Positions 53,794 through 63,980 are shown, counted from the first letter of the stretch. The stretch: DNA of 64,000 nt from Marinobacter profundi (GCF_002744715.1 NZ_KZ319367.1:174134-238133); one strand, 5' to 3'. Program-made: numbers and translations. Notes: generated by a model not told the origin, from the sequence alone.

Positions 53794-55308
53794 TCAGAGC
53801 GTGGGCGGGGTGAGCCCCAGCTCTTTTGGCAACATGGCCCGCAACTCGGATTCGGCCGGGTCGCTCTTGTCGGCAATCGGCTCGTCGGTGACTTCCTGCG
53901 GGAACACTTCCTGGCTGGCCACTTGCTCGGTGGCCTGCAGCGGCTCCTTCATCCAGGCCAGCACGTCGTAGTAGCGCCGGATATTCTGTACGTAGATAAC
54001 CGGTTCATGGCCGCGGGCATAGCCGTAACGGGTTTTTGAATACCATTCCTTCTGGGCCAGCAGGGGCAGGAACTCCTTGACGTCCATCCACCGGTCCGGG
54101 TTCTTGCCGGCGTCCTCGGTCAGCCGGCGGGCATCCTCCAAATGGCCGAAGCCGACGTTGTAGGAGGCCAGGGCAAACCAGGTGCGGTCCGGTTCCGGAA
54201 TGCGCTCGGGAATCTGTTCTTTCACCAGGGTGAAGTAGCGGGCACCGCCCTGGATACTCTCTTCCGGGTCAAGCCGGTTTTCAATTCCTATCTGGCTGGC
54301 GGTTGTGCGCGTCAGCATCATCAGGCCGCGCACCCCGGTAGGCGAAACGGCGTTGGGCCGCCAGTGGGATTCCTGATACCCGATGGCTGCCAGCAGTCGC
54401 CAGTCAATGCCGTGCTTGCTGCCATAGTCCTGGAACAGGGTTTCGTAACGGGGTAACCGGTTTCGGACATGGTGAACAAAGGTGCGCGCCCCGACGTAGT
54501 TGAGGCGGTCCAGGTGACCGTAAAAACGTTCTGTCAGCTGGGCGAGGGTACCATCACTGGCGAGCCGGTCGAGGAACTCGGCGGCGGCATTCAGCAATGT
54601 TTCGTCCTGTTCGATCGGGAACAGCCAGTTCAGGCTTTCAGGCTCATTGAGGCTGAAGGCTTCCTTGACGTCCGGGAAGAACACGTGGTTCAGGTCGAGT
54701 TCGTTGGACGCCACCACGGCCACCTTGAATTCGCCGGATTCGACGCGTCCGAGCAGGCCTGCCGGGTCAAGTCCCGGATGTACCTGCCATTGCAGCTCCG
54801 GGTATTCCGATGCCAGGGCGTTCAGATAATGCTCGTGGTTACTCTCGGCGACCAGATGAATGGCCGTATTCCTGAGGTCGGCAACGGTTTCCGGGCGCTC
54901 GACGTCGCGGTTGTAGACCACCACGGAGCGCGCCTCCAGGCCGTTGGGCAGGATGCGGTAGTTGTCACTGAATCCCGGGCGCTCGACCAGGCCGGCAAGC
55001 CCGATGTGGGCATAATTTCGATCCAGCACTGACAGGATCTCTGCATTGTCTTCGGCTACCCGGACCCGCAGTTCGACCCCGATTTCATCGGCGAAGCGTT
55101 TGGCTAACTCGTACTCGAAGCCGGTCGGCCCGTCGCGTCCTTCGTAGTAGACCGAAGGGGCATTACGGGTAATTACATGCAGGACGCCCTCGGAGCGGAT
55201 TTCCTCCAGGGTAGTGGGCCGGGAACAACCGGTTGCCAAGAGGGCCAGGCTCGCCAGAACGAGCAGGCCAGCGCCTGTTCGTGCCTTCAGGTTTGTTTGT
55301 TTTGCCAA
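53794..55308 (-). CDS. mltF: Membrane-bound lytic murein transglycosylase F (MltF)
   Basis: A periplasmic peptidoglycan-cleaving lipoprotein of about 504 residues. The TTG at 55308 has GGGAG 9 bases upstream and gives a lipoprotein signal LVLASLALLATGC; a GTG at 55368 lacks an RBS. The N-terminal half is an SBP-3-like regulatory domain (VLHVITRNAPSVYYEGRDGPTGFEYELAKRFADEIGV), and the C-terminal half an SLT domain with catalytic Glu in LLAAIGYQESHWRPNAVSPTGVRGLMMLT and ASYNVGFGHLEDA. It is divergent from purL, an arrangement also seen in Pseudomonas. Confidence 0.92.
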   Translation of the reverse strand: MAKQTNLKARTGAGLLVLASLALLATGCSRPTTLEEIRSEGVLHVITRNAPSVYYEGRDGPTGFEYELAKRFADEIGVELRVRVAEDNAEILSVLDRNYAHIGLAGLVERPGFSDNYRILPNGLEARSVVVYNRDVERPETVADLRNTAIHLVAESNHEHYLNALASEYPELQWQVHPGLDPAGLLGRVESGEFKVAVVASNELDLNHVFFPDVKEAFSLNEPESLNWLFPIEQDETLLNAAAEFLDRLASDGTLAQLTERFYGHLDRLNYVGARTFVHHVRNRLPRYETLFQDYGSKHGIDWRLLAAIGYQESHWRPNAVSPTGVRGLMMLTRTTASQIGIENRLDPEESIQGGARYFTLVKEQIPERIPEPDRTWFALASYNVGFGHLEDARRLTEDAGKNPDRWMDVKEFLPLLAQKEWYSKTRYGYARGHEPVIYVQNIRRYYDVLAWMKEPLQATEQVASQEVFPQEVTDEPIADKSDPAESELRAMLPKELGLTPPTL

Positions 55309-55790
55309 ATCCGTAGTCTCCCGTACAACAGGTCCTGAGGTGTACGTTTTTGAGGCCCAGCCGATCACCTGTTCAGTGTGACTGCCGACAAGGGACGGGT
55401 TGATTTTACGGTCCCGAATATCACCTCAGGTAGAAGGGAAAGCGATCCATGCCCGGTTAGATAATCCCCCAGACCGCGACCCCTGGTCAATCCAACCATA
55501 GGTTTAATGCACAAAATCCGGCCAATTGTATGTTCGATGACCAGGTTTCGCACTGGCTGTGCTGCCGCCGGGAGGCTGTCGGCGCAGCGGAAGCCCCCCT
55601 GCTGCCGGCGTCCGGGTGGCCACGTATATTTCCCTACACGAGGTGTTGATGCTGTATCCCGGAGCCGCTTTAAAGTATTATGGCGGGCTTTCAGATAGCC
55701 GGGTGTGGCCTCCTTTAATACCAGCTCCCTAGAGGTGCCGGGGGAGCGCTCATCCAGACTTTTCAGTTTCGCGCGATACAGGTTTAAACC
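55309..55790. promoter_or_regulatory. 482-base divergent region between mltF and purL
   Basis: Contains the promoters of both genes. A 192-base open frame at 55507-55698 has an arginine- and proline-rich composition unlike the neighbours and no RBS, so it is not called. A GC-rich stretch (about 55560-55625) can fold locally, but no RNA family was recognised. No PurR-type operator was seen. Confidence 0.5.
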
Positions 55791-58700
55791 ATGCTGGAAC
55801 TTCGCGGCGCTCCCGCACTCTCGCCTTTCCGTTCACAAAAGCTCCTGTCCCAGATCCGCTCCGAAGTTCCGGAAGTGGATCATGTGTATGCAGAATTCAT
55901 GCATTTCTCGGACCTGGAGGCTCCGCTGTCCGAAGCGGAGCAGGCGGTCCTGGATCGCTTGCTGACCTACGGGCCCAGTGTTCAGGTTGAGGAGCCGGAC
56001 GGTATTCTGTTCCTGGTGGTGCCCCGCCCGGGCACCCTTTCACCCTGGTCCAGCAAGGCGACCGACATCGCACGTAACTGCGGCTTGCGCCAGATCCGCA
56101 GGATCGAACGGGGTACTGCCTATTACATCCGGGCACAGGGCAAGCTCGGGCTGGAACAGCGCGAACGTATCGCGGCGCTGTTGCACGACCGGATGACCCA
56201 GAAGGTGTTTCATGAGATGGGCGGTGCCGAGTTGCTGTTCCACCGGGAAGAACCCCGTCCGCTGGATCGGGTGCCGGTGATCGGCGGTGGTCGTCAGGCG
56301 CTGGTCGACGCCAACAAACGCCTCGGCCTGGCGCTGGCGGACGACGAGGTGGATTATCTGGTGAAGTCGTTCACCGATCTGCAGCGCGATCCTACGGATG
56401 TGGAGCTGATGATGTTCGCCCAGGCGAACTCTGAGCATTGTCGCCACAAGATTTTCAATGCGTCCTGGGATATTGATGGTGAAGGCCAGGAAAAATCGCT
56501 GTTCGCGATGATTCGCAATACCCATGAAATGAACAGCGAAGGGGTATTGTCTGCCTACAAGGATAATGCCGCCGTCATTTGTGGCAGCCGGGGCGGACGG
56601 TTCTTCCCGAACCCGGAAACCGGTGTCTACGACTACCATCAGGAAGACATCCATATCCTGATGAAGGTGGAAACCCACAACCATCCCACCGCCATCTCGC
56701 CCTTTGCCGGCGCCGCGACCGGTTCCGGCGGCGAGATCCGTGACGAAGGTGCCACCGGCCGTGGCTCCAAACCGAAGGCCGGCCTTGCCGGCTTCACCGT
56801 GTCCAACCTCAACCTGCCGGGTGATCTGCAGCCCTGGGAAGGCGGGTACGGCAAGCCGGACCGGATTGCCTCTGCGCTGGACATCATGATCGAGGGGCCG
56901 ATCGGCGGTGCTGCCTTTAATAACGAATTCGGCCGGCCAAACCTGGCCGGTTACTTCCGCACCTTTGAAGAGCAAGTGCCCGGTGCCGCGGGTGAGGAAG
57001 TGCGCGGGTATCACAAGCCCATCATGATTGCCGGTGGCTTGGGCAACATCCGTGCCGAGCATGTCGAAAAGGGTAACATCCCGGTCGGCGCCAAGCTGAT
57101 CGTGCTGGGTGGTCCGTCCATGCTGATCGGTCTGGGTGGTGGTGCTGCGTCCTCAATGGATTCCGGTACCAGCCATGAAAATCTCGATTTTGCGTCCGTC
57201 CAGCGGGACAACCCCGAGATGGAGCGTCGTTGCCAGGAAGTCATCGACCGTTGCTGGCAGATGGGGCAGCACAACCCGATTGCCTTTATCCATGATGTGG
57301 GTGCCGGCGGCCTGTCCAACGCCATGCCGGAACTGGTCAAGGACGGTGGTCGCGGCGGCAAGTTCGAACTGCGGGAGATCCCCAGTGACGAGCCGGGCAT
57401 GTCTCCGCTGGAAATCTGGTGCAATGAATCCCAGGAACGCTACGTAATGGCGGTGGCGGCCGAGAACCTCGATACCTTCGATGCGATCTGCCGCCGGGAG
57501 CGTTGTCCCTATGCGGTTATCGGCGAAGCCACCGAAGCCCATCACCTGGAATTGTCGGACGCCTACTACGGCGATAAGCCGGTCGACCTGCCGATGGAGG
57601 TGTTGTTCGGCAAGCCGCCGCGCATGCATCGCAGCGTCTCCCGTTCTTCGTTTACCAAGCCGATTTTCGACTCGACCCGGATTGACCTCCACGAGGCCAT
57701 CCGGCGCGTGCTGCGACTGCCCTCGGTAGGCTCCAAGAGTTTCCTGATTACCATTGGTGATCGCACCATCACGGGCCTGGTAGCCCGTGACCAGATGGTA
57801 GGTCCCTGGCAGGTACCGGTCAGCGATGTGGCCGTAACGGCGACGTCCTTTGATGTGACCACCGGCGAAGCCATGGCGATGGGTGAGCGTACCCCGGTTG
57901 CCATCATTGATGCCCCGGCATCCGGCCGCATGGCGGTGGGTGAAGTGATCACCAACATGGCTGCGGCACCGATTGCGAAGTTGTCAGATATCCGCCTGTC
58001 GGCGAACTGGATGGCGGCAGCGGGCCACCCGGGTGAGGACGAGAATCTCTACGAAACTGTCCGCGCGGTCGGCATGGAGCTTTGCCCGAGCCTGGGTATT
58101 ACCATTCCGGTGGGCAAGGATTCCATGTCCATGAAGACGGTCTGGGAAGAGGACAGCGGCGAGCAGAAGAGTGTAACGGCGCCGCTGTCACTGATCATCA
58201 GCGGGTTTGCGCCGGTCACCGATGTCCGTAAGACCCTGACGCCGCAGCTGCAGACAGATTGCGGCGAAACCGACCTGATCCTGGTGGATCTGGCGGCGGG
58301 TCAGAACCGTCTCGGCGGTTCCGCGCTGGCGCAGGTATACCGCCAGGTCGGCGCAGTGGCTCCCGATGTGGATGATCCCGAAGACCTCAAGGCGTTCTTT
58401 GCCGTGATCCAGGGCCTGAATACCGATGACAAGCTGCTGGCATACCATGACCGCTCCGACGGCGGGCTGTTTGTCACCCTGGCCGAGATGAGCTTTGCCG
58501 GCCATTGCGGTATTGAGATCAAGCTGGACGGTCTGGCCGAGGAGTCGGCCCAATTTGCCCGTGAACTGTTCAATGAAGAGTTGGGTGCGGTTATCCAGGT
58601 GCGCCGTGACGATACCGAGTTTGTATTGCAGCAGTTCTCCGCTGCCGGGCTTGGTGAGCACACCGCAGTGATCGGTACGCTCAATGATGAAGATCGTATC

Positions 58701-59693
58701 CGATATTCGTTCGCCGGTGATTACGTGGTGAATGAGCCTCGGGCTGATCTCCAGCGGCTGTGGTCCGAGACGAGCTATCGCATCCAGTCGCTGCGCGATA
58801 ACGCCGACTGCGCTGCCCAGGAGTTTGATAACCTGCTGGATGTTGCCGACCCCGGGCTCACCGCCCAGCTCACCTTCGATGTAAACGAGGATGTGGCGGC
58901 TCCCTACATCAATAAGGGTGCCCGTCCGCGGGTAGCGGTGATGCGCGAGCAGGGCGTCAATGGCCAGGTGGAAATGGCCGCAGCCTTCGATCGGGCAGGT
59001 TTTGAGGCGGTCGACGTTCACATGAGTGACCTGCTGTCTGGCCGTATCACGCTTGACCGGTTCAACAGCATTGTGGCCTGTGGTGGATTCTCTTACGGCG
59101 ACGTGCTGGGTGCAGGTGAGGGCTGGGCGAAGTCGATCCTGTTCAGTGACCGGGTCCGTGACCAGTTCGCCGGTTTCTTCGAGCGTCAGGACACTCTGGC
59201 GCTTGGGGTCTGTAACGGCTGCCAGATGATGTCAAACCTGCATGAGCTGATTCCGGGCAGTGAGGGTTGGCCGCGCTTTGTCCGTAACCAGTCCGAGCAG
59301 TTTGAGGCCCGTTTTGTTATGGCCGAAGTGATGCCGTCACCGTCTGCTTTCCTGGATGGTATGGCCGGTTCGCGGATGCCGGTTGCGGTTGCCCATGGTG
59401 AGGGACGCGCGGAGTTCGCTGGCGACTCGGCGGCTGTACTGGCCGAGCAGGGCCTGGTAGCGGTGCGATATGTCGATAACCATGGCCAGGCCACCGAGCG
59501 ATACCCGTTCAATCCGAACGGCTCGCCGGCAGGTATTACCGGCCTGACCACCCGTGATGGCCGTGTGACCATTATGATGCCTCACCCTGAGCGGGTTTTC
59601 CGGGCTCCGCAGTATTCCTGGCGCCCCCGTGAGTGGCAGGAAGATGCCCCATGGATGAGGATGTTCCGCAACGCCCGTCGCTGGTTCGGCTGA
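55791..59693 (+). CDS. purL: Phosphoribosylformylglycinamidine synthase PurL (large type)
   Basis: A 1300-residue enzyme of purine synthesis converting FGAR to FGAM with glutamine. Length matches E. coli PurL (1295). The central AIR-synthase-like halves contain [55 protein letters not shown] and GGLGNIR; the C-terminal glutaminase domain (about 1035-1300) has [14 protein letters not shown] (catalytic Cys) and MPHPERVFR (catalytic His). The N-terminal PurS-like part is fused, as in other gammaproteobacteria. A strong terminator follows at once, so it is monocistronic. Confidence 0.97.
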   Translation: MLELRGAPALSPFRSQKLLSQIRSEVPEVDHVYAEFMHFSDLEAPLSEAEQAVLDRLLTYGPSVQVEEPDGILFLVVPRPGTLSPWSSKATDIARNCGLRQIRRIERGTAYYIRAQGKLGLEQRERIAALLHDRMTQKVFHEMGGAELLFHREEPRPLDRVPVIGGGRQALVDANKRLGLALADDEVDYLVKSFTDLQRDPTDVELMMFAQANSEHCRHKIFNASWDIDGEGQEKSLFAMIRNTHEMNSEGVLSAYKDNAAVICGSRGGRFFPNPETGVYDYHQEDIHILMKVETHNHPTAISPFAGAATGSGGEIRDEGATGRGSKPKAGLAGFTVSNLNLPGDLQPWEGGYGKPDRIASALDIMIEGPIGGAAFNNEFGRPNLAGYFRTFEEQVPGAAGEEVRGYHKPIMIAGGLGNIRAEHVEKGNIPVGAKLIVLGGPSMLIGLGGGAASSMDSGTSHENLDFASVQRDNPEMERRCQEVIDRCWQMGQHNPIAFIHDVGAGGLSNAMPELVKDGGRGGKFELREIPSDEPGMSPLEIWCNESQERYVMAVAAENLDTFDAICRRERCPYAVIGEATEAHHLELSDAYYGDKPVDLPMEVLFGKPPRMHRSVSRSSFTKPIFDSTRIDLHEAIRRVLRLPSVGSKSFLITIGDRTITGLVARDQMVGPWQVPVSDVAVTATSFDVTTGEAMAMGERTPVAIIDAPASGRMAVGEVITNMAAAPIAKLSDIRLSANWMAAAGHPGEDENLYETVRAVGMELCPSLGITIPVGKDSMSMKTVWEEDSGEQKSVTAPLSLIISGFAPVTDVRKTLTPQLQTDCGETDLILVDLAAGQNRLGGSALAQVYRQVGAVAPDVDDPEDLKAFFAVIQGLNTDDKLLAYHDRSDGGLFVTLAEMSFAGHCGIEIKLDGLAEESAQFARELFNEELGAVIQVRRDDTEFVLQQFSAAGLGEHTAVIGTLNDEDRIRYSFAGDYVVNEPRADLQRLWSETSYRIQSLRDNADCAAQEFDNLLDVADPGLTAQLTFDVNEDVAAPYINKGARPRVAVMREQGVNGQVEMAAAFDRAGFEAVDVHMSDLLSGRITLDRFNSIVACGGFSYGDVLGAGEGWAKSILFSDRVRDQFAGFFERQDTLALGVCNGCQMMSNLHELIPGSEGWPRFVRNQSEQFEARFVMAEVMPSPSAFLDGMAGSRMPVAVAHGEGRAEFAGDSAAVLAEQGLVAVRYVDNHGQATERYPFNPNGSPAGITGLTTRDGRVTIMMPHPERVFRAPQYSWRPREWQEDAPWMRMFRNARRWFG

Positions 59694-59724
59694 GGCTGAC
59701 CGGGCGGATCCGGTAACGGTCCGG

Positions 59725-59774
59725 AAACCGGCTATGACTGATGACTCGGGTTATCAGTTGTAGCCGGTTTTTTT
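59725..59774 (+). terminator. Rho-independent terminator of purL
   Basis: AAACCGGCTA (59725-59734) pairs with TAGCCGGTTT (59761-59770), with an inner ACTGAT/ATCAGT stem, followed by a run of T. Long, stable hairpin. Confidence 0.92.
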
Positions 59775-60126
59775 GTGTCTTGAGTTCGGTCTTGTGTGGA
59801 TGCCACAGTAACACGCCGAGCCGTTGGGCGTTACGGGGAGTAGCAGTTATCCACCGATGGTTACTAAATAGTCAGTTTGGGCCGGCAGGAATGGCAGTTG
59901 TGCCTCTTTTCAGGGCATATTACAAGGGAAAAATCGTGTCAAAAAAGAGATTTTGGTCTTGACTCATTAGTTTTATGCACACTAGCGGTGCCCACCTGCA
60001 CGTTAACTGAGCAAATCCCTGATTATTGGTTCAAGTTTTGATCTATAAATTTAACGTGTTGAAAATTAAGGATAAATTGCATTAGGCGAATTTGTCGCCA
60101 ATTTAAGGTGAAGGCAGCAATCACGG

Positions 60127-60159
60127 GGGATAGAGGCGACTACTCAAAATCTATCCCCA
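60127..60159. other. Intergenic hairpin upstream of the NIF3-like gene
   Basis: GGGGATAGA (60127-60135) and TCTATCCCC (60151-60159) form a perfect 9-bp stem around a 15-base loop. No T-run follows. It may be part of a 5' leader or of an unannotated small RNA. Confidence 0.45.
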
Positions 60160-60163
60160 GAGT

Positions 60164-60186
60164 TATCCACAGATTCTGTGGGTAAG
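60164..60186. promoter_or_regulatory. Inverted pair of DnaA-box-like sequences
   Basis: TTATCCACA (60164-60172), the DnaA-box consensus, faces TGTGGGTAA (60178-60186), a one-mismatch copy in opposite orientation, over 5 bases. A further TTATCCACC stands at 59847-59855. Could regulate the downstream gene by DnaA or be coincidence. Confidence 0.4.
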
Positions 60187-60272
60187 TCCGTAAGTGCTTT
60201 ATCTGTACACGAAACAGCCGCATTGAAAGCGCTGGTTGGTGGTGAAATGAACAGAATGCGAGGAAGCCGGCA

Positions 60273-60584
60273 ATGTACAAGCTTTGCTATTTTGTCCCGA
60301 GTACTCATCTGGAACAGACCAAGACGGCCCTTTTTGCGGCCGGAGCGGGTCGTATTGGCGATTATGATTGCTGTGCCTGGCAGTGTCCCGGCCAGGGGCA
60401 GTTTCGCCCCCTGGATGGCAGTCGGCCGTTTCTGGGGCAGCAGGGAACCCTGGAGGTTGTGGAGGAGTACAAGGTTGAACTGGTGTGCGAGGATGGCCTG
60501 ATCAGGGACGCCGTGAAAGCGCTCAGGGCGTCCCATCCTTATGAGGAGCCGGCGTATGAGGTGTACCGGCTGGAGTCGTTATAA
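60273..60584 (+). CDS. Stand-alone NIF3-like (YqfO middle domain) protein
   Basis: A 103-residue protein beginning MYKLCYFVPSTHLEQTKTALFAAGAGRIGDYDCCAWQCPGQGQFRPLDGS, with GRxGxY-like AGRIGDYDCCAW and ending ALRASHPYEEPAYEVYRLE. This CutA-like domain is the insertion in the middle of YqfO/NIF3 proteins; here it stands alone, as in other gammaproteobacteria (annotated as NGG1p-interacting factor 3 protein). AGGAAG precedes the ATG at suitable distance. Function unknown. The gene is isolated, convergent with the Nudix gene to its right. Confidence 0.82.
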   Translation: MYKLCYFVPSTHLEQTKTALFAAGAGRIGDYDCCAWQCPGQGQFRPLDGSRPFLGQQGTLEVVEEYKVELVCEDGLIRDAVKALRASHPYEEPAYEVYRLESL

Positions 60585-61139
60585 TCAGCGGACCGCTGTC
60601 TTGCGGTCCCGCGGGCGGATATCGCTGATTCGCACCGGGTACTGGCCGGTTCGGGTGTCCTCAATGAACAGTTCGAGAGTGCGCCGTACCGTTGGAAAGG
60701 AGATCTCCTCCCAGGGTATCTCATGGAGTCCGAACAGGCGGCTCTCCAGTGATTCCTCGCCGGCACCGAACTGGCCGTTGGTGAGGGTGGCCCGGTAGAA
60801 AATGTGGACCTGATCGATGTGGGGAACATGAATCATGGTGTACAGGTCTTCGATCGTTACCTCGGCAAGGGCCTCTTCAAGGGTTTCCCGCGCAGCGGCT
60901 TCCTGGGTGGTTTCCGAGTTTTCCATAAATCCTGCGGGTAGCGTCCAGTATCCGTAGCGGGGTTCAATTGCTCGCCGGCAAAGCAGGATGCGACCTTCCC
61001 AGACCGGCACTGTGCCAGCCACGATCCGGGGATTCTGGTAATGGATTGTCTCGCAGCTGGGGCAGACAAAACGGTGGCGATTGTCCCCCTGGGGGATCTT
61101 GAGTTCGACCGGTTGGCCGCAGGAGCTGCAATATTTCAT
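60585..61139 (-). CDS. NUDIX hydrolase with zinc ribbon
   Basis: A 184-residue hydrolase of nucleoside diphosphate derivatives. The N-terminal zinc ribbon has CSSC and CPSC pairs (C5/C8, C26/C29 region), followed by YQNPRIVAGTVPVWEGRILLCRRAIEPRYGYWTLPAGFMENSETTQEAAARETLEEALA, which contains the NUDIX box GX5EX7REUXEEXxx. Substrate unknown; relatives act on ADP-ribose or NADH-like compounds. Its stop touches that of the convergent NIF3-like gene. Confidence 0.88.
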   Translation of the reverse strand: MKYCSSCGQPVELKIPQGDNRHRFVCPSCETIHYQNPRIVAGTVPVWEGRILLCRRAIEPRYGYWTLPAGFMENSETTQEAAARETLEEALAEVTIEDLYTMIHVPHIDQVHIFYRATLTNGQFGAGEESLESRLFGLHEIPWEEISFPTVRRTLELFIEDTRTGQYPVRISDIRPRDRKTAVR

Positions 61140-61247
61140 TCGTTTCCCCGTATACTAAAAAACTTGATAAATTGATCAGGCTCAAGTGTATCGGTCTGCG
61201 TTGCCGGTGTCTCATCCTGATTTTGAGAAAAGAGTTGGAGCAGTATT

Positions 61248-61835
61248 TTGCATGATCTTCTGACCGAACGCCTGGCTGGATACGCCCCCCGACAACTGGC
61301 GCTGGATTATCCCGAGGCCGGAGTGCTGGTGCCGGTTACCGACGCGCCCGGTCGCCCCGAGCTGCTTTTCACGCTGCGCTCCTCCAGCCTTAAGACCCAT
61401 CGAGGCCAGGTTTCGTTCCCCGGCGGCAAGCGCGACGTCTCTGACCCGTCCCTTGCCGCGACAGCGTTACGAGAGACTCATGAGGAAATTGGCTTGCCGC
61501 CGGAGCGGGTTCGTATCGTCGGGCCACTCAGTCAGGTGATGTCCCGTTACGGAATCCTGGTGACTCCCTACGTCGGGGTGATCCCGCAAGAGCATGCCTT
61601 TGTTGCCAATCCGGCCGAGATTGAAAGCATCTTCAAGGTGCCTATCGAGTTTTTTCTTGAGGACAGGCGGGAGCGTACTGATCCGCTGAATTTCCTCAAC
61701 CACACGTTCTATGTGCCGTGTTATCGCTGGGATCGTTATCAGATCTGGGGGCTTTCAGCGGTAGTGCTGGTTGATTTCCTGAACGCCGTCTACGATGCCG
61801 GCATCGATCTGCTTGAACCGCCTGAAGGAGGCTGA
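61248..61835 (+). CDS. CoA pyrophosphatase (NUDIX, NudL-type)
   Basis: A 195-residue NUDIX enzyme hydrolysing CoA and its derivatives to 3',5'-ADP and phosphopantetheine. The start is a TTG at 61248 with GGAG 7 bases upstream. [45 protein letters not shown] combines the CoA-specific LLTxR...H.GQ.SFPGG (UPF0035) motif with the NUDIX box. It heads a likely operon with the gamma-carbonic anhydrase-like gene, which begins 1 base after its stop, then DUF1289 and purT. Confidence 0.88.
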   Translation: MHDLLTERLAGYAPRQLALDYPEAGVLVPVTDAPGRPELLFTLRSSSLKTHRGQVSFPGGKRDVSDPSLAATALRETHEEIGLPPERVRIVGPLSQVMSRYGILVTPYVGVIPQEHAFVANPAEIESIFKVPIEFFLEDRRERTDPLNFLNHTFYVPCYRWDRYQIWGLSAVVLVDFLNAVYDAGIDLLEPPEGG

Positions 61836-61836
61836 C

Positions 61837-62370
61837 ATGTTGTATGAACTGGGTGACCGGGTTCCCGAGATGCGGGGCGAGGGTCAGTTTGTTGCCGGCA
61901 ATGCCACGGTTATCGGCAATGTGGTATTGGATGAGAAAAGCAGCATCTGGTTTAACGTGGTCATTCGCGGCGATAACGATCTGATTACCGTCGGGCCCCA
62001 CACTAATATTCAGGATGGCTCGGTACTGCATACCGATGCCGGTATCCCTCTCACCCTTGGCCGGGGTGTTACGGTGGGGCACAAGGCCATGCTGCATGGC
62101 TGCGAGGTTGGCGACTACTCGCTGATTGGCATAAATGCTGTAGTGCTCAACGGGGCAAAGATTGGCAAGCACTGCCTGATTGGCGCTAACACCCTTATAC
62201 CCGAGGGGATGGTGGTACCCGACGGTTCGATGGTGGTCGGCTCTCCCGGCAAGGTGAAGCGCGAGCTGACTGATCAGCAGAAAAAGATGCTCGAGCTCAG
62301 CGCCGCCCATTACGTGGAGAATGCTGCCCGGTACGTCAAGCAACTGCGTGCCATGGAGGCTGCCAGGTGA
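61837..62370 (+). CDS. Gamma-carbonic anhydrase family protein (left-handed beta-helix)
   Basis: A 177-residue hexapeptide-repeat protein. ATG 61837 is chosen since AAGGAGG is 5-6 bases upstream; the longer frame is inside the previous gene. Repeats such as [92 protein letters not shown] show the left-handed helix, with the three zinc His in [13 protein letters not shown]. Family members include Cam, YrdA and CaiE, and carbonic anhydrase activity is not certain. Follows the CoA pyrophosphatase gene by 1 base. Confidence 0.9.
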   Translation: MLYELGDRVPEMRGEGQFVAGNATVIGNVVLDEKSSIWFNVVIRGDNDLITVGPHTNIQDGSVLHTDAGIPLTLGRGVTVGHKAMLHGCEVGDYSLIGINAVVLNGAKIGKHCLIGANTLIPEGMVVPDGSMVVGSPGKVKRELTDQQKKMLELSAAHYVENAARYVKQLRAMEAAR

Positions 62371-62552
62371 GTCGCGCCGAGGGGCGTGTCCGGTCGCCTT
62401 GCGTCAGCGTCTGCGCGCTGGACGAGAATGATGTTTGCGTCGGATGCCAGCGTACCGGGGATGAAATTCTGCACTGGACCTCCATGACGGATGACCAGCG
62501 CCGGGAAGTATTGAAGAAGGTCGCTGTGCGCGAACAACGGGTAGCCCTCTGA
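62367..62552 (+). CDS. DUF1289 small protein
   Basis: A 61-residue protein starting at a GTG that overlaps the previous stop by 4 bases (GTGA). It contains [28 protein letters not shown], the four-Cys C-x3-C-x6-C-x2-C pattern of DUF1289, and the [13 protein letters not shown] tail. Such proteins probably bind a metal or Fe-S centre; function unknown. Coupled with the gamma-carbonic anhydrase-like gene and followed after 29 bases by purT. Confidence 0.85.
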   Translation: MSRAEGRVRSPCVSVCALDENDVCVGCQRTGDEILHWTSMTDDQRREVLKKVAVREQRVAL

Positions 62553-62581
62553 GGGCGGACGGCTGAAAAGGGTTTATAGAC

Positions 62582-63781
62582 ATGGCAGAGATCAAGGCAG
62601 GGGTAACGATTGGTACCCCGTATCGGCGTAATGCCTTTAAAGTCCTTTTTTGTGGCTCAGGGGAGCTGGGAAAGGAAGTTGTTATCGAGTTGCAGCGTTT
62701 TGGCGTTGAGGTGATCGCCGTTGATCGCTATGACCATGCACCGGCTATGCAGGTTGCCCACCGCTCCCATGTGGTGGACATGCTGGACGGCGCCGCGCTG
62801 CGCAAGGTGATCGAGAAAGAAAAGCCCGACCTTATTGTTCCGGAGATTGAGGCCATTGCTACACCGGAGCTGGTTCGCCTGGAGGAAGAAGGATATCGCG
62901 TGGTGCCCACGGCCCGTGCCGTGAACCTCACTATGAACCGTGAAGGCATTCGCCGGCTGGCCGCCGAAGAGCTGGGTTTGCCTACGTCCCCGTATCGGTT
63001 TGCCGAGTCCCGGGACCAGTACCTCGAAGCAGTTGAAGCAATCGGCCTGCCCCTGGTAGTAAAGCCGGTCATGAGCTCTTCGGGCAAAGGACAGAGTACG
63101 GTAAAAACAACGGATGAAATTGAGTCAGCCTGGGAATATGCCCAGACGGGCGGTCGCGCAGGCCGTGGCAGGGTGATTGTTGAAGGTTTTGTGCAGTTTG
63201 ATTATGAAATCACCCTGCTGACCGTGCGGCACGCCGGTGGTGTATCGTTTTGCGATCCGATCGGTCACCGCCAGGAAGATGGCGATTACCGCGAATCCTG
63301 GCAGCCCCAGCCTATGAGTGTTAAGGCGCTGGAGCGCTCCCGGGACATTGCCGAAACGGTCACCGCGAATCTCGGTGGTTACGGTGTGTATGGTGTGGAG
63401 CTGTTTGTGAGTGGCGATGATGTCTGGTTTTCAGAGGTGTCGCCGCGGCCCCACGATACCGGCCTGGTTACACTGATTTCCCAGGATCTTTCAGAGTTCG
63501 CCCTGCATGCCCGCGCCATCCTTGGTCTGCCGGTGCCGGTGATTCGCCAGTACGGACCCTGTGCATCGGCTGTGGTATTGCCGGAAGGCACTTCAGACCA
63601 ACCGGCCTACAGCGGGCTTGAAAGTGCGTTGTCGCAGCCTGATACCCAGTTAAGGTTATTTGGTAAGCCCGAGATTGCCGGAAGGCGGCGAATGGGCGTT
63701 GCGCTGGCAAAAGGGGAGTCCCTGGATGAGGCGAGAGCGAAAGCAACCGCTGGTGCAGCCGCAGTCAAGGTCAGTTTTTGA
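62582..63781 (+). CDS. purT: Formate-dependent GAR transformylase PurT
   Basis: A 399-residue ATP-grasp enzyme converting GAR and formate to formyl-GAR in purine synthesis. The N-terminal Rossmann part has [31 protein letters not shown]; the ATP-grasp domain shows [38 protein letters not shown] and [17 protein letters not shown]. Length matches E. coli PurT (392). An ATG with a weak upstream RBS is used. It ends the operon. Strong outward promoters begin about 40 bases after its stop. Confidence 0.95.
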   Translation: MAEIKAGVTIGTPYRRNAFKVLFCGSGELGKEVVIELQRFGVEVIAVDRYDHAPAMQVAHRSHVVDMLDGAALRKVIEKEKPDLIVPEIEAIATPELVRLEEEGYRVVPTARAVNLTMNREGIRRLAAEELGLPTSPYRFAESRDQYLEAVEAIGLPLVVKPVMSSSGKGQSTVKTTDEIESAWEYAQTGGRAGRGRVIVEGFVQFDYEITLLTVRHAGGVSFCDPIGHRQEDGDYRESWQPQPMSVKALERSRDIAETVTANLGGYGVYGVELFVSGDDVWFSEVSPRPHDTGLVTLISQDLSEFALHARAILGLPVPVIRQYGPCASAVVLPEGTSDQPAYSGLESALSQPDTQLRLFGKPEIAGRRRMGVALAKGESLDEARAKATAGAAAVKVSF

Positions 63782-63790
63782 GCAAGAAAT

Positions 63791-63819
63791 GCCTGATTTG
63801 AACTTTTTTCAGATCAGGC
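63791..63819. other. Hairpin after purT
   Basis: GCCTGAT (63791-63797) and ATCAGGC (63813-63819) form a 7-bp stem with a further TGAA/TTCA pairing inside. It stands 9 bases after the purT stop; the T-run is in the loop, not after the stem, so termination is possible but not typical. Confidence 0.4.
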
Positions 63820-63820
63820 G

Positions 63821-63848
63821 TTGACACCTCGGCTGGGGTCTGTAGAAT
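63821..63848 (+). promoter_or_regulatory. Strong promoter P1 of a stable-RNA operon
   Basis: TTGACA (63821-63826) and TAGAAT (63843-63848) with a 16-base spacer and a GC-rich discriminator (GCGC) after the -10. Such promoters are typical of rRNA or tRNA operons. Confidence 0.75.
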
Positions 63849-63900
63849 GCGCATCTCCTTCGAGGGGCAAGCCACTGAGGCGGGCCAGAAATCGAAAGGC

Positions 63901-63954
63901 AACCGTTTGAAAGTACTGAAGAAAACGAGTTTGAAATTTCTTCAGAAAACGGTT
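63901..63954. repeat. Nested inverted repeat just upstream of P2
   Basis: AACCGTTT (63901-63908) is matched by AAACGGTT (63947-63954), and inside it CTGAAGAAA (63916-63924) is matched by TTTCTTCAG (63937-63945). The right arm runs into the -35 box of P2. An RNA from P1 would fold here. Confidence 0.7.
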
Positions 63955-63980
63955 GACAGGGCAGCGGAACGATGTAGAAT
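63953..63980 (+). promoter_or_regulatory. Strong promoter P2 of a stable-RNA operon
   Basis: TTGACA (63953-63958) and TAGAAT (63975-63980), again with a 16-base spacer, followed by ACGCGGCC. AT-rich sequence just upstream could act as an UP element. The promoter pair fires into sequence beyond the window, probably a 16S-23S-5S rRNA operon. Confidence 0.8.

Larger units (their letters stand above)
59694..60272. other. 579-base AT-rich structured intergenic region
   Basis: Begins with the purL terminator and ends at the NIF3-like gene. It is much richer in A+T than the neighbours between about 59930 and 60110. It contains a perfect 9-bp hairpin (60127-60159), a palindrome CCACAGA-T-TCTGTGG (60168-60182) and DnaA-box-like sequences. 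No open frame is supported and no RNA family was recognised. Confidence 0.65.

Noticed and set aside
55560..55625. Possible 4.5S RNA or other structured RNA upstream of purL
   Set aside because: It is GC-rich and can fold, but the conserved SRP loop sequence is not present.
55507..55698. 63-residue open frame upstream of purL
   Set aside because: No RBS, unusual Arg/Cys/Pro composition and it lies in the divergent promoter region.
59847..60186. Chromosome replication origin from DnaA-like boxes
   Set aside because: Only three boxes, and none of the usual origin neighbours (dnaA, rpmH, gidA, parAB) is near.
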